In this document: one piece after another, positions 46,001 to 56,979 of the stretch
How the letters are laid out: the number at the start of each line of letters is the position of its first letter
Numbering within the stretch: the first letter of the stretch is position 1
Source of the DNA: Anthonomus grandis grandis
Lineage: Eukaryota > Arthropoda > Insecta > Coleoptera > Curculionidae
Direction: 5' to 3'
Length of the DNA: 64,000 nt
NCBI RefSeq assembly: GCF_022605725.1
Contig: NC_065549.1
Span: 744,001 to 808,000, forward strand
Translations under genes and position numbers: made by a program
Notes under the pieces: generated by a model
Databases searched by the model: none
What the model saw: only the letters and a program-made list of their open reading frames with translations
What the model was told of the DNA's origin: nothing

Positions 46001-48140
46001 AATGACGATGGAGTGAAAAATATTACCCGGGAAAATATAACGGATCGCGAATTTATTAAAGAAAGCATGGAAAGAAGCGAGTCTTTTTTCAAACATATTC
46101 CTTACTCCATGCAGTATTGGCAATCGAGAAAAAAAGACTTATTTGATATGATGCGTCAATTAGGAAAACCGACGGTATTTCTAACACTCAGTGCCTCAGA
46201 AATACACTGGAAAGCATTATTAAAATGTGTCTATAAATTTAGAGAAAATTTGAAAGATGAAGATGAAATCGATGATTCCATATTTGATACAATGACAAAT
46301 AGTGCAAGAGCGGAATTAGTTAACAATGATCCTGTTATTTGTTGTTTATATTTTGATAAATTTGTAAATAATATCATATCAGCTTTAAAATTAAAGAAGA
46401 ATGGTTCATTACAAAAATATTATTTAAAAGATTATTTTCTTAAAATTGAATTTCAACATCGAGGCAGTCCACACACTCATATGTTGTTATGGTTGGAAAA
46501 TGCACCATCTTCTAGTGAGACCAAATTCTTCAATGGGGAAGATTTAACAAAGACGATAGCATTAATTGATACTATTTCCTCTGTAGAAGAAATCTTACTT
46601 TCCAGTTCTAGGGATTTACAGTCTCATACTCATACTCATACCTATTATAAAAAGAATACCAAAAAATGTCGTTTTGAGGCGCCATTTTGGCCTATGGACA
46701 AAACCAGAATTTTATTGCCAGTTTTGCCAGTTAATAGGGACAATTCAAAATGTATATTATTTCAGAAAAAGGATCAGGCTCTAGAGGATTTCCATTTTAT
46801 AAGTTTCGAAAATTTTCTTCAAACATTTTTTATAGAATCATACGATGAATATCTGGATATTCTACGTCAAGGTATTCAGCGACCAATGGTGTTTATGAAA
46901 CGGGGTATTGAAGATATTTGGATTAAGTATAAAATTATTTAATTAATATTATTTTAAGCGACGACTACATAAAACAAAACCATGCGGTATAAAAATAAAT
47001 ATTTAATTAGGCTACTTACAAAATTAACTTATATCATCATAAAATCACAACTTCATTGGTCAACTACATTTAATTGAGAGGAGGAGGGAGGAGCTATTAG
47101 TGCTAAATATCTGCTTGTGCCAATTTTTTCCAGTAAGGCAAATGATATTAAATTTGCACCAATTGGTAAGGATTGTAAAATCTTTTTTTGTAAAAATAAA
47201 ATAAATTAACTTTGCAAACTAATATTATCTGCTTCAGACAGTTATTTATACACTTGATTATATCACCTGTTTGAAAAAATAACTATTTTGTCTAGAGATA
47301 TCGAATAATAATAATAATAATAATAATCAAAAGACCTTATTATTGTTCCAAATGTCATTCCGATTGCTGCAAAAGTTATGTAAACACCAAAAAATAAGGT
47401 TAAAAATGGTAATAATTAAATTTACTCATATCTGTTATTAAATTTTTGATATTCTTACGTTTTTAAATCATTCATGGAAAAAAATTAAAATTTATAAGCT
47501 GCGTCAGGTATTTTCAATACCTAAGATACTTACGTATGGTGCAAGATCTGTGAATTTTTGTAAAAAAGTTATTTTACGAGTTCTGGCATTTTCAGTTTTT
47601 TGAAATTTCTTGTTTTTTTCATGAGTCTTGTAAAAAAAATTATGTGTTTAAGTTAAATTGGTAAAACAGATTTATTTACAGTTTAATTTTTTTTGCCTTA
47701 AACATTTTTAAGCAAAAAAAGGAATTTTTTTCAAAATTGTTTATTCTTATGCCTAAAATACTAAACCCAGTTTCTTTTATTGATTATATTTATGGAATGA
47801 TTACTAAAGTAAAGCATTTTATTAGCCCTATATTTTTAAATTGTTTTAAAAAAATGTTTTATTAAAACACCCTGCATAAGTACATACCTATACCCGTGTC
47901 TCAAGTTTAAAAAGTAAATTTTAATTTTTCATATTTTTTTTCAAATGACAATTAGGCAAAAAGATAGTAGGTCTATACTAGATATGTCTGTCAAAAAAGG
48001 CAAACATTGCTAGTATATTTGTTTTCCAATAAAATATTGTTTATTACTTAAACCAAAAATAAACGTTTATTTAACTATAATCGCGTGTTGCTTGGGTAGG
48101 AGTACGATTTAAAAGAAAGGGTACTTACGAAGGAGTTCAT
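37078..48140 (-). CDS. Tyr/Ala-rich cuticular protein gene H with a ~10.6 kb first intron
   Basis: Proposed join: exon 1 48140-48129 (ATG AAC TCC TTC, MNSF; donor GTAAGT), intron 37525-48128, exon 2 37524-37078; 152 aa. Exon 2 begins GLVALFACLAVANAG at the same codon as every paralogue, then AKIIQAPSSRTTVAGPDGSL, an APLVYSAPLAYSAP-type Tyr-rich middle, LVAGPSGTIATSKTVHSPAL and the end AAGLHTYY. No four-codon exon with a donor in the right phase lies in the 500 bp next to exon 2, whereas the orphan exon at 48129-48140 has a TATA box, an initiator and the family sequence. The intron contains a MITE, a non-LTR element, direct repeats and a Helitron. Exon 2 is certain; its link to exon 1 is inference, since that exon could also belong to a lost gene. 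Confidence 0.7.
37707..38187. mobile_element. Foldback MITE with CAGGGTGTTT ends
   Basis: 481 bp flanked by TA. The ends are CAGGGTGTTTCAGAACTATG and CATAGTTCTAAAACACCCTG. The inverted similarity goes on inward through CAAACTTCTAG, a TAGGATTTAATGC / GCATTAGATCCTA pair and AATAATTGTTCAAAAT, so each arm is about 170-190 bp around a short centre. The ends and TA targets suggest a mariner-type parent. It lies in the proposed intron of gene H. Confidence 0.8.
38258..39115 (+). repeat. ~850 bp repeat, copy 1
   Basis: Aligns along its length with 41818-42727, from ACTCGATTACTACACCCTAA to GGAAGAAAATTACGGCATTT. It contains internal near-palindromic pieces (CCAATCTAATAACGCTG and the inverted ATTAGATTAGATATT) and a G tract at 38693-38712. 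It lacks the C-rich stretch of copy 2. Confidence 0.8.
39116..41815 (+). mobile_element. Non-LTR retrotransposon (APE endonuclease + reverse transcriptase), 5' truncated
   Basis: About 2.7 kb. It starts inside the endonuclease domain, runs through the reverse transcriptase and a ~220 bp 3' UTR, and ends in a TATTTGAATTTGAAC tail. It is inserted exactly between two copies of an 850 bp repeat. From the reverse transcriptase motifs it belongs to the CR1/Jockey group; the clade is not certain. Confidence 0.8.
39118..41597 (+). pseudogene. Endonuclease-reverse transcriptase polyprotein, broken
   Basis: Endonuclease part (39140-39960): YIPPNSPLENYLSLFDYL and ILLLGDFNMRF with the GDFN catalytic motif; first stop TAA at 39972-39974. 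A TAG interrupts AL-stop-KLKNKETAGPDQIP at 40144. After a frameshift near 40240 the reverse transcriptase reads KSGDRGKIENYRPVSILSNF, then DVLYTDFSKAFDRLDH (first catalytic Asp). A deletion and frameshift at 40680 remove the SGVP part of the SGVPQGSNLAP motif. It resumes with GSNLAPMLFDLFINDL, LFADDLKFF (catalytic Asp pair) and SSVKDLGIEVDKRLTF, and ends at 41597. At least three disabling changes, so inactive. Confidence 0.85.
41818..42727 (+). repeat. ~850 bp repeat, copy 2
   Basis: Direct-repeat partner of 38258-39115. It has an additional C-rich stretch (ACCCTTACCCACCCACCC, about 42030-42056) and a G tract at 42283-42303, inverted relative to each other, which could pair. It ends at AAAAAAATGATACGAG, after which TACAGGGTGTCCGC begins, a possible transposon end. 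Confidence 0.8.
43085..43330 (+). repeat. ~850 bp repeat, partial copy 3
   Basis: CTGAATAATCACTGTTTTTC through the C-rich stretch ACCCTTACCCCTCCACCC (43255-43275) to AAAAATCACCCTTTTTCGTC matches the first third of copy 2. It is then cut off and followed by unrelated AT-rich DNA. Confidence 0.75.
43340..44230. other. No gene recognised
   Basis: AT-rich, with a short GC-richer part around 43990-44060 that holds GGTGTCGATCGCGACACC, a seven-base stem. This may be the 5' end region of the Helitron that follows. Confidence 0.3.
44230..46950 (+). mobile_element. Helitron, truncated after the Rep domain
   Basis: The plus strand carries Helitron-type coding sequence from about 44257: a Lys-rich N-terminal part with CRKYRQRGK-type basic repeats, zinc-finger-like segments, and a Rep nuclease. 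The helicase that normally makes up the C-terminal half is missing; the frame stops at 46940-46942 just after the Rep domain. No clear CTRR end with hairpin was found. It lies in the proposed intron of gene H. Confidence 0.75.
45116..46942 (+). pseudogene. Helitron Rep protein fragment (Helitron-like N domain)
   Basis: The open frame begins upstream of any Met with ECNFYKCCRNCYASLCQ, a Cys cluster. A stop at 45101 and a frameshift separate it from an earlier cluster, YCRICNRKWWTKDIRVIQAK (about 45000-45060). Then come FIYPPVPPDLPSLNPIAERL and ISPRLPFMQIRRVQ, typical of the region before the Rep domain in Helitrons. The replication-initiator part has FLTLSASEIHWKALLK and the His-hydrophobic-His metal motif in EFQHRGSPHTHMLLWLENAP. 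The protein ends FMKRGIEDIWIKYKII, where intact elements go on into the catalytic Tyr pair and helicase. About 608 codons remain. Confidence 0.8.
46951..48100. other. No gene seen between the Helitron and exon 1 of gene H
   Basis: AT-rich, with a (TAA/ATA)n microsatellite at 47306-47329 and no coding signal. Confidence 0.4.
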
Positions 48141-48174
48141 GTTGATATTTTTGTCAAAGATGCTACAAGTTGAC

Positions 48175-48225
48175 TGACGCTGAACCAATTTAGGTACCAT
48201 TTTATAATGGTAAAGGTAGCCTTGA
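48175..48225 (-). promoter_or_regulatory. Core promoter next to the orphan MNSF exon (gene H)
   Basis: On the minus strand TATAAAA is at 48206-48200 and a consensus initiator TCAGTC is at 48177-48172, so transcription would start at about 48175, 31 bases from the TATA box. The leader is 35 bases to the ATG. TCAAGGCTA at 48225-48217 resembles the FTZ-F1 consensus and sits where the similar element lies in the His-rich genes. Confidence 0.7.
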
Positions 48226-48861
48226 AGGACGGCCCCCGGATTCCGGAATTTCGTCTTTCGTAGCGGCGAGTCAAGGTAGGGCGTTGCCTTTTTTTCGAAG
48301 ATTTATTCATGTTTTATCGTAAATAATTTCTTATTGTGGCAAAAAGGTCCTGAGATTTTTTTTCTTATTTTATATGACGCGGATGTAATTGTGGTTGATT
48401 TTTTAACAGAAGTTGTGGTTTTACAGTGTAAAATTTTATTTTTAAGTTTTTTGTTTTTAAAAATTTTAATTAATTTCTCGTCTGGATATTTGCCCAGAAA
48501 AAAAATAAAGCTGCCAGATTTTTTGTTTAAATGATTAAAGACTGAACTCATAGTTTCTCAAGAAAATTTCCGAATCACGAAAAATTGATTTGGCATGTAA
48601 CCAGTGTGATTCTACCTTGAAAAATTAACAAAGCATGTAACCAGACAAGGAAATAAACCTCAAACACAATAAACCCTCTGATATGAAAAGTTCATATACT
48701 AAAATAATGTCCAAAAAATGAAACTTCAGGAAATAACTTCAGAATCTGGCAAATCCTGTGGTTATTTGTTTGATAATCCCGAATAAGTATATGTGACCAA
48801 TTTGACAGTTAACTATAAACGTCAGTTTATAGTTTTCTTTTGTTATATTTTATTTATTTAT

Positions 48862-48945
48862 AGTTTGTTGGGGAAAGCACCGAAATATCTGCTAAACAAT
48901 TTACAAAGAGTGCAAAATAAATCAATTAAACCTATATTAATAATA
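48862..48945 (+). pseudogene. Possible scrap of a reverse transcriptase C-terminal region
   Basis: Reads KAPKYLLNNLQRVQNKSIKP, resembling the L..IQN.ALR motif after the reverse transcriptase of Jockey-type elements. It is about 25 codons, so the call is tentative. Confidence 0.35.
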
Positions 48946-49539
48946 TTCAGAAAATTATAAAAAATGACAATCTGGTAATGGTGATATACACGCTCTGATT
49001 TTTATTTCTTCTTTGTAACAAAAAAAATGATTTCAACAGCCTGGAAGAAAGAAAAAAAAGTATCAACTGTCCTTCTATACGGGTATACTTTACTAAATCC
49101 ATAAGACTCTATAAATTTAATTGATGTCGGTTTGTTCAATACGACCCTCACAGCCATCAAAAACTTTTAGAACGACATTTTCACTTGCAAATAATATTAA
49201 TTAACGCAGAAGTCATTTAAAGTTTTCCGTTGATCCAAAAGGGCCAGTAGCAGTTATTATAGTACGAGGGGGTTTTCGAAAGAGATTACGGCCTATGTAA
49301 ACTCATTGGCCGGAAATGGGTTAATCCATTAAACCGACCGACGACCGATCGGGTCGCTCTCTGTGTGTTTTCGTTCCGGTTTTAATTTTATATAAGGAAA
49401 TCGTCAGCTCTCTGGATTTTGTAATTAATGGTGTAATTAGGGTCGAGAGGCATCTTTTGAGAATTTTGCTATTAAGCAAATCAATTTAAAAGTATGAATT
49501 ATTTTTATTAACAATTTACATTCATTTTAGGTCTCTCTA

Positions 49540-49965
49540 GAAAAAATATTTTGGGTTCTCTGGCATATAACTCAAATTCTAAAGGCCCTATTAACATAAT
49601 TTTTACACTAAATTAATCATGGATTCTTTCTTAATATTACTGTAAAATTTAATTAAAATTCTTGTAATTCCGAATTTTTTATTTAAATTTTTGTAGGTGA
49701 TGTTTCAGTAAAATAGAAGTAAAAAATTGTTTTGAGTTCTCTGTTCTATTATTCATATTATACTGCTCCGATTTACATGCTTTCTACTCAAAATTAATTA
49801 TGGATCCTTCCTTAATATTTCTGTAAAATTTTATAAAAATTCCTGTAATAACGAATTTTTTATTTAAATTTTTGTAGGTGGCGTCGTAGTAAAGAAAAAT
49901 TAGAAAAATTGTTTTGGTTTCTCTGATCTATAACTCGTAGGCTAATGCTCCGACAAAAATTTTTT
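49540..49965 (+). repeat. ~182 bp repeat, three copies, at the edge of satellite array 1
   Basis: TTTTGGGTTCTCTGGCATAT (49550), TTTTGAGTTCTCTGTTCTAT (49732) and TTTTGGTTTCTCTGATCTAT (49913) start three units, two of which include CGAATTTTTTATTTAAATTT followed by TTGTAGGTG. It differs from the array that follows. Confidence 0.75.
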
Positions 49966-49969
49966 TTGC

Positions 49970-52900
49970 AAAATTTTGAACTTTTTTTCAAAAATCCTAA
50001 AATAGGTGTCAAATGAAATTGAAAAAAGAATTTATGTACAAATTTTCAAACGTGTACGTTTTTCCGTTTTTTACTTATGGACAGTTTGTTGACTTTTTAG
50101 TAGAAAAAAAAAATTAATTTACAAAAAAAAAATTTTTTACAAAATTTTGAATTTTTTTCCAAAAATCCTAAAATAGGTGTCCAATGAAATTGAACAAAGA
50201 ATTTATGTAGAAATTTTCAAACGTGTACGTTTTACCGTTTTTGACTTATGGACAGTTTGTTGACTTTTTAGTAGAAAAACAAAAAAAAATTTTTTTTTGC
50301 AAAATTTTGAACTTTTTTCCAAAAATCCTAAAATAGGTGTCCAATGAAATTGAACAAAGAATTTATGTACAAATTTTCAAACGTGTACGTTTTTTTAATT
50401 TTGAGTTATGGACAGTTTGTTGATATCTTAGTTAAAAAAAATTAATTTTCAAAAAAAAATTTTTTTTTGCAAAATTTTGAACTTTTTTTCAAAAATCCTA
50501 AAATAAGTATGCAAAGAAATTCAATAAAGAATTTATGTACAAATTTTCAAATTTGTACGTTTTTTCGTTTTTGACTTATGGACAGTTTCTTGACTTTTTG
50601 GTAGAAAAAAAAAATTAATTTACAAAAAAAATTTTTTTTGCAAAATTTTGAATTTTTTTTTTAAAATCCTGAAATAGGTATCTAATGAAATTCAATAAAG
50701 AATTTATGTACAAATTTTCAAATGTGTACGTTTTTTCGTTTTTGATTTATGGACAGTTTGTTGACTTTTTAGTAGAAAAAAAAAATTAATTTACAAAAAA
50801 AAGTTTTTTTTACAAAATTTTGAACTTTTTTTTAAAAATCCTAAAATAGGTGTCCAACGAAATTGAACAAAGAATTTATGTACATATTTTCAAATGTGTA
50901 CGTTTTTTCCGTTTTTGACTTATGGACAGTTTGTTGACTTTTTAGTAGAAAAAAAAATTAATCTACAAGAAAAAAAATTTTTTACAAAATTTTGAACTTT
51001 TTTCCAAAAATCCTAAAATATGTGTCCAATGAAATTGAACAAAGAATTTATGTACAAATTTTCAAACTTGTACGTTTTGCGGTTTTTGAGTTATGGACAG
51101 TTTGTTGACTTTTTAGTTAAAAAAAAAATTAATTTACAAAAAAAAAAAATTTTTTACAAAATTTTGAACTTTTTTCCAAAAATCCTAAAACAGGTGTCCA
51201 ATGAAATTGAACAAAGAATTTATGTACAAATTTTTAAACGTGTACGTTTTTCCGTTTTTGACTTATGGACAGTTTGTTGACTCTTTAGTAGAAAAAAAAA
51301 AAATTACAAAAAAAAATTTTTTTTGCAAAATTTTGAACTTTTTTTCAAAAATCCTAAAATAGGTGTTCAATGAAATTGAACAAAGAATTTATGTACAGAT
51401 TTTCAAAGGTGTGCGTTTTTCCGTTTTTGACTTATGGACAGTTTGTTGACTTTTTAGTAGGAAGAAAAAATTAATTTTCAAAAAAAAATTTTTTTTACAA
51501 AATTTTGAATTTTTTTTCAAAAATCCTAAAATAGGTGTCCAATGAAAATGAACAAAGAATTTATGTACAAATTTTCAAATGTGTACGTTATTCCGTTTTT
51601 GACTTATGGACAGTTTGTTGATATTTTACTAGAAAAAAAGGATTAATTTACAAAAAAAAATTTTTTTTGCAAAATTTTGGACTTTTTCCCAAAAAATCCT
51701 AAAATAGGTGTCTAACGAAATTAAACAAAGAATTTATGTACAAATTTTCAAACGTGTACGTTTTTTCGTTTTTGACTTATGGACAGTTTGTTGACTTTTT
51801 ACTAGAAAAAAAAAATTAATTAAAAAAAAAAATTTTTTTGCAAAATTTTGAACTTTTTTTTAAAAATCCTGAAACAGGTGTCCAACGAAATTTAATAAAG
51901 AATTTATGTACAAATTTTCAAACGTGTACGTTTTTCCGTTATTGACTTATGGACAGTTTGTTGACTTTTTGGTAGAAAAAAATAATTAATTTACAAAAAA
52001 AATTTTTTTTTACAAAATTTTGAACTTTTTCCCAAAAATGTTGAAATAAGTATCCAATGAAATTGAACAAAGAATTTATGTACAAATTTTCAAACGTGTA
52101 CGTTTTTCCGTTTTTGACTTATGGACAGTTTGTTGACATTTTAGTAGAAAAAAAAATAAATTTACAAAAAAAAATTTTTTTGGCAAAATTTTGGATTTTT
52201 TTCCAAAAATCCTAAAATAGGTGTCCAATGAAATTAATCAAAAAATTTATGTACAAATTTTCAAACGTGTACGTTTTTCCGTTTTTGACTTATGGACAGT
52301 TTGTTGACTTTTTAGTAGGAAGAAAAAATTAATTTTCAAAAAAAAATTTTTTTTACAAAATTTTGAATTTTTTTTCAAAAATCCTAAAATAGGTGTCTAA
52401 TGAAAATGAACAAAGAATTTATGTACAAATTTTCAAACGTGTGCGTTTTTCCGTTTTTGACTTATGGACAGTTTGTTGACTTTTTAGTAGAAAAAAAATT
52501 TATCTACAAGAAAAAAATTTTTTTACAAAATTTTGAACTTTCTTTCAAAAATCCTAAAATAGGTGTCCAATCAAATTTAACAAAGAATTCATGTACAAAT
52601 TTTCAAACGTGTACGTTTTTCCGTTTTTGACTTATGGACAGCTTGTTGACTTTTTGGTAGAAAAAAATTTAATTTACAAAAAAAAATTTTTTTTGCAAAA
52701 TTTTGAACTTTTTTTCAAAAATCCTAAAACAGGTGTCCAATGAAATTGAACAAAGAATTTATGTACAAATTTTCAAACATGTACCTTTTTCCGATTTTGA
52801 GTTATAGACAGTTTGATGATTTTTTAATTAAAAAAAAAAATTAATTTACCCAAAAAAATGTTTTTTGCAAAATTTTGAACTTCTTTCCAAAAATCGTAAA

Positions 52901-55900
52901 ATAGGTGTCCAATGAAATTGAACAAAGAATTCATGTTTAAATTTTCAAACGTGTACGTTTTTCCGTTTTTGACTTATGGACAGTTTGTTGACTTTTTAGT
53001 AGGAAGAAAAAATTAATTTTCAAAAAAAAATTTTTTTTGCAAAATTTTGAACTTTTTTCCAAAAATCCTAAAATAGGTGTCTAATGAAATTCAACAAAGA
53101 ATTTATGTACAAATTTTCAAATGTGTACGTTATTCCGTTTTTGACTTATGGACAGTTTGTTGATATTTTACTAGAAAAAAAGGATTAATTTACAAAAAAA
53201 AATTTTTTTTGCAAAATTTTGAACTTTTTTTTAAAAATCCTAAAACAGGTGTTCAATGAAAATGAACAAAGAATTTATGTACAAATTTTCAAATGTGTAC
53301 GTTATTCCGTTTTTGACTTATGGACAGTTTGTTGATATTTTACTAGAAAAAAAGGATTAATTTACAAAAAAAAATTTTTTTTGCAAAATTTTGAACTTTT
53401 TTCCAAAAATCCTAAAATAGGTGTCTAATGAAATTCAACAAAGAATTTATGTACAAATTTTCAAATGTGTACGTTATTCCGTTTTTGACTTATGGACAGT
53501 TTGTTGATATTTTACTAGAAAAAAAGGATTAATTTACAAAAAAAAATTTTTTTTGCAAAATTTTGAACTTTTTTCCAAAAATCCTAAAATAGGTGTCTAA
53601 TGAAATTCAACAAAGAATTTATGTACAAATTTTCAAATGTGTACGTTATTCCGTTTTTGACTTATGGACAGTTTGTTGATATTTTACTAAAAAAAAAAGA
53701 ATTAATTTACAAAAAAAATTTTTTTTTGCAAAATTTTGGACTTTTTTTTAAAAATCCTAAAAAAGGTGTCCAACGAAATTGAACAAAGAATTTATGTAAA
53801 AATTTTCAAATGTGTACGTTTTTTCCGTTTTTGACTTATGGACAGTTTGTTGACTTTTTGGTAGAAAAAAAAAATTAATTTGCAAAAAAATTTTTTTTTT
53901 ACAAAATTTTGGACTTTTTCCCAAAAATCCTGAAATAGGTGTCCAATGAAATTGAACAAAGAATTTATGTACAAATTTTCAAACGTGTACGTTTTTCCGT
54001 TTTTGACTTATGGACAGTTTGTTCACTTTTTAGTAGAAAAAAAAATAAATTTACAAAAAAAAATTTTTTTGGCAAAATTTTGGATTTTTTTCCAAAAATC
54101 CTAAAATAAGTGTCCAATGAAATGAATCAAAGAATTTATGTACAAATTTTCAAACGTGTACATTTTTCCGTTTTTGACTTATGGACAGTTTGTTTACTTT
54201 TTAGTAGGAAAAAAAAATTAATTTACAAAAAAAAGTTTTTTTTACAAAATTTTGGATTTTTTTCCAAAAATCCTAAAATAGGTATCCAATGAAATTCAAC
54301 AAAGAATTTATGTACAAATTTTCAAACGTGTACGTTTTTCCGTTTTTGAGTTATGGACAGTTTGTTGACTTTTTAGTTAAAAAAAAAAATAATTTACAAA
54401 AAAAAAAAAAATTTTACAAAATTTTGAACTTTTTTCCAAAAATCCTGAAATAGGTGTCCAATGAAATTGAACAAAGAATTTATGTACAAATTTTCAAACG
54501 TGTACGTTTTTCCGTTTTTAACTTATGGACAGTTTGTTCACTTTTTGGTGGATAAAAAAAATTAATTTGCAAAAAAATTTTTTTTTTACAAAATTTTGGA
54601 CTTTTTCCCAAAAATCCTGAAATAGGTGTCCAATGAAATTGAACAAAGAATTTATGTACAAATTTTCAAACGTGTACGTTTTTCCGTTTTTGACTTATGG
54701 ACAGTTTGTTCACTTTTTAGTAGAAAAAAAAATAAATTTACAAAAAAAAATTTTTTTGGCAAAATTTTGGATTTTTTTCCAAAAATCCTAAAATAAGTGT
54801 CCAATGAAATGAATCAAAGAATTTATGTACAAATTTTCAAACGTGTACATTTTTCCGTTTTTGACTTATGGACAGTTTGTTTACTTTTTAGTAGGAAAAA
54901 AAAATTAATTTACAAAAAAAAGTTTTTTTTACAAAATTTTGGATTTTTTTCCAAAAATCCTAAAATAGGTATCCAATGAAATTCAACAAAGAATTTATGT
55001 ACAAATTTTCAAACGTGTACGTTTTTCCGTTTTTGAGTTATGGACAGTTTGTTGACTTTTTAGTTAAAAAAAAAAATAATTTACAAAAAAAAAAAAAATT
55101 TTACAAAATTTTGAACTTTTTTCCAAAAATCCTGAAATAGGTGTCCAATGAAATTGAACAAAGAATTTATGTACAAATTTTCAAACGTGTACGTTTTTCC
55201 GTTTTTAACTTATGGACAGTTTGTTCACTTTTTGGTGGATAAAAAAAATTAATTTGCAAAAAAATTTTTTTTTTACAAAATTTTGGACTTTTTTCCAAAA
55301 ATCCTGAAATAAGTATGCAACGAAATTCAATAAAGAATTTATGTACAAATTTTCAAACGTGTACGTTATTCCATTTTTGACTTATGGACAGTTTGTTGAT
55401 TTTTTAATTAAAAAAAAAATTAATTTACACAAAAAAAATTTTTTTGCAAAATTTTGAACTTTTTTCTAAAAATCCTAAAATAGGTATCCAATAAAATTGA
55501 ATAAAGAATTTAGGTACAAATTTTCAAACGTGTACGTTATTCCGTTTTTGAGTTAAGGACAGTTTATTGATTTTTTAATTTAAAAAAAAAAAAATTTACA
55601 CAAAAAAATTCTTTTTGCAAAATTTTAAACTTTTTTCCAAAAATCCTAAAATAGGTGTCCAATGAAATTGAACAAAGAATTAATGTACAAATTTTCAAAC
55701 GTGTACGTTATTTCGTTTTTGACTTATGGACAGTTTGTTGATTTTTTAATAAAAAAAAAATTAATTTACACAAAAAATTTTTTTTGCAAAATTTTGAACT
55801 TTTTTCCAAAACTCCTAAAATAGGTGTCCAATGAAATTGAACAAAGAATTTAGGTACAAATTTTCAAACGTGTACGTTATTTCGTTTTTGACTTATGGAC

Positions 55901-56975
55901 AGTTTGTTGATTTTTTAATAAAAAAAAAATTAATTTACAAAAAAAAATTTTTTTGCAAAATTTTGAACCTTTTTCCAAAAATCCTAAAACAGGTGTCCAA
56001 TGAAATTGAACAAAGAATTTATGTACAAATTTTCAAACGTGTACGTTTTTTGAATTTTGAGTTATGGACAGTTTGTTGATATCTTAGTTAAAAAAAATTA
56101 ATTTTCAAAAAAAAATTTTTTTTTGTAAAATTTTGAACTTTTTTTCAAAAATCCTAAAATAAGTATGCAACGAAATTTAATAAAGAATTTATGTACAAAT
56201 TTTCAAACGTGTACGTTTTTCCGTTTTTGACTTATTGACAGTTTGTTGACTTTTTAGTAGAAAAAAAAATTAATTTACAAAAAAAAATTTTTTTTTGCAA
56301 AATTTTGAACTTTTTTTCAAAAATCCTAAAATTAGTACGCAACGAAATTCAATAAAGAATTTATGTACAAATTTTCAAATGTGTACGTTTTTTTCGTTTT
56401 TGACTTATGAACAGTTTGTTGACTTTTTGGTAGAAAAAAAAAATTTAATTTCCAAAAAAAATTTTTTTTGCAAAATTTTGAACTTTTTTCAAAAATCCTA
56501 AAATAGGTGTCTAATGAAATTGAACAAAGAAGTTATGTACAAATTGTCAAACGTGTGCGTTTTTCCGTTTTTGACTTATGGACAGTTTGTTGACTTTTTA
56601 GTAGAAAAAAAAAATTTAATTTCCAAAAAAAATTTTTTTGCAAAATTTTGAACTTCTTTCTAAAAATCCTAAAATAGGTGTCTAATGAAATTCAATAAAG
56701 AATTTATGTACAAATTTTCAAACATGTACGTTTTTCCGATTTTGTGTTATAGACAGTTTGATGATTTTTTAATTAAAAAAAAACAATTAATTTACCCAAA
56801 AAAATTTTTTTTGCAAAATTTTGAACTTCTTTCCAAAAATCCTAAAACAGGTGTCCAATGAAATAGAACAAAGACTTTATGTACAAATTTTCAAACGTGT
56901 ACGTTTTTCCGTTTTTGACTTATGGACAGTTTCTTGACTTTTTAGTAGAAAAAAAAATTAATTTATAAAAAAAGT
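49970..56975 (+). repeat. Satellite array 1, ~170 bp AT-rich monomer, about 40 copies
   Basis: Constant parts of each unit in order: GCAAAATTTTGAACTTTTTT, CCAAAAATCCTAAAATAGGT, GTCCAATGAAATTGAACAAA, GAATTTATGTACAAATTTTC, AAACGTGTACGTTTTTCCGT, TTTTGACTTATGGACAGTTT, GTTGACTTTTTAGTAG, then an A-rich run and TTAATTTAC. Most spacings are 160-180 bp. Local higher-order amplification is visible: a four-unit block of 687 bp is repeated almost exactly (near 53930-54610 and 54617-55297), and one variant (GTTATTCCG with TTGATATTTTACTAG) recurs near 53125, 53300, 53480 and 53655. Open frames crossing units are chance. Confidence 0.95.
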
Positions 56976-56979
56976 TTTT

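Noticed and set aside
49300..49430. Promoter-like TATATAAGG plus TCAGCT near 49395.
   Set aside because: The two elements are only about 14 bases apart, too close for a TATA-initiator pair, and no coding exon follows.
50000..56970. Repeated 60-86 codon open frames across satellite array 1 (EFMYKFSN, FLTYGQFVDFL and similar).
   Set aside because: They follow the repeat unit, not codon constraint: frameshifts from A-run length changes break them at random, and all are dominated by Phe/Lys/Asn/Leu.
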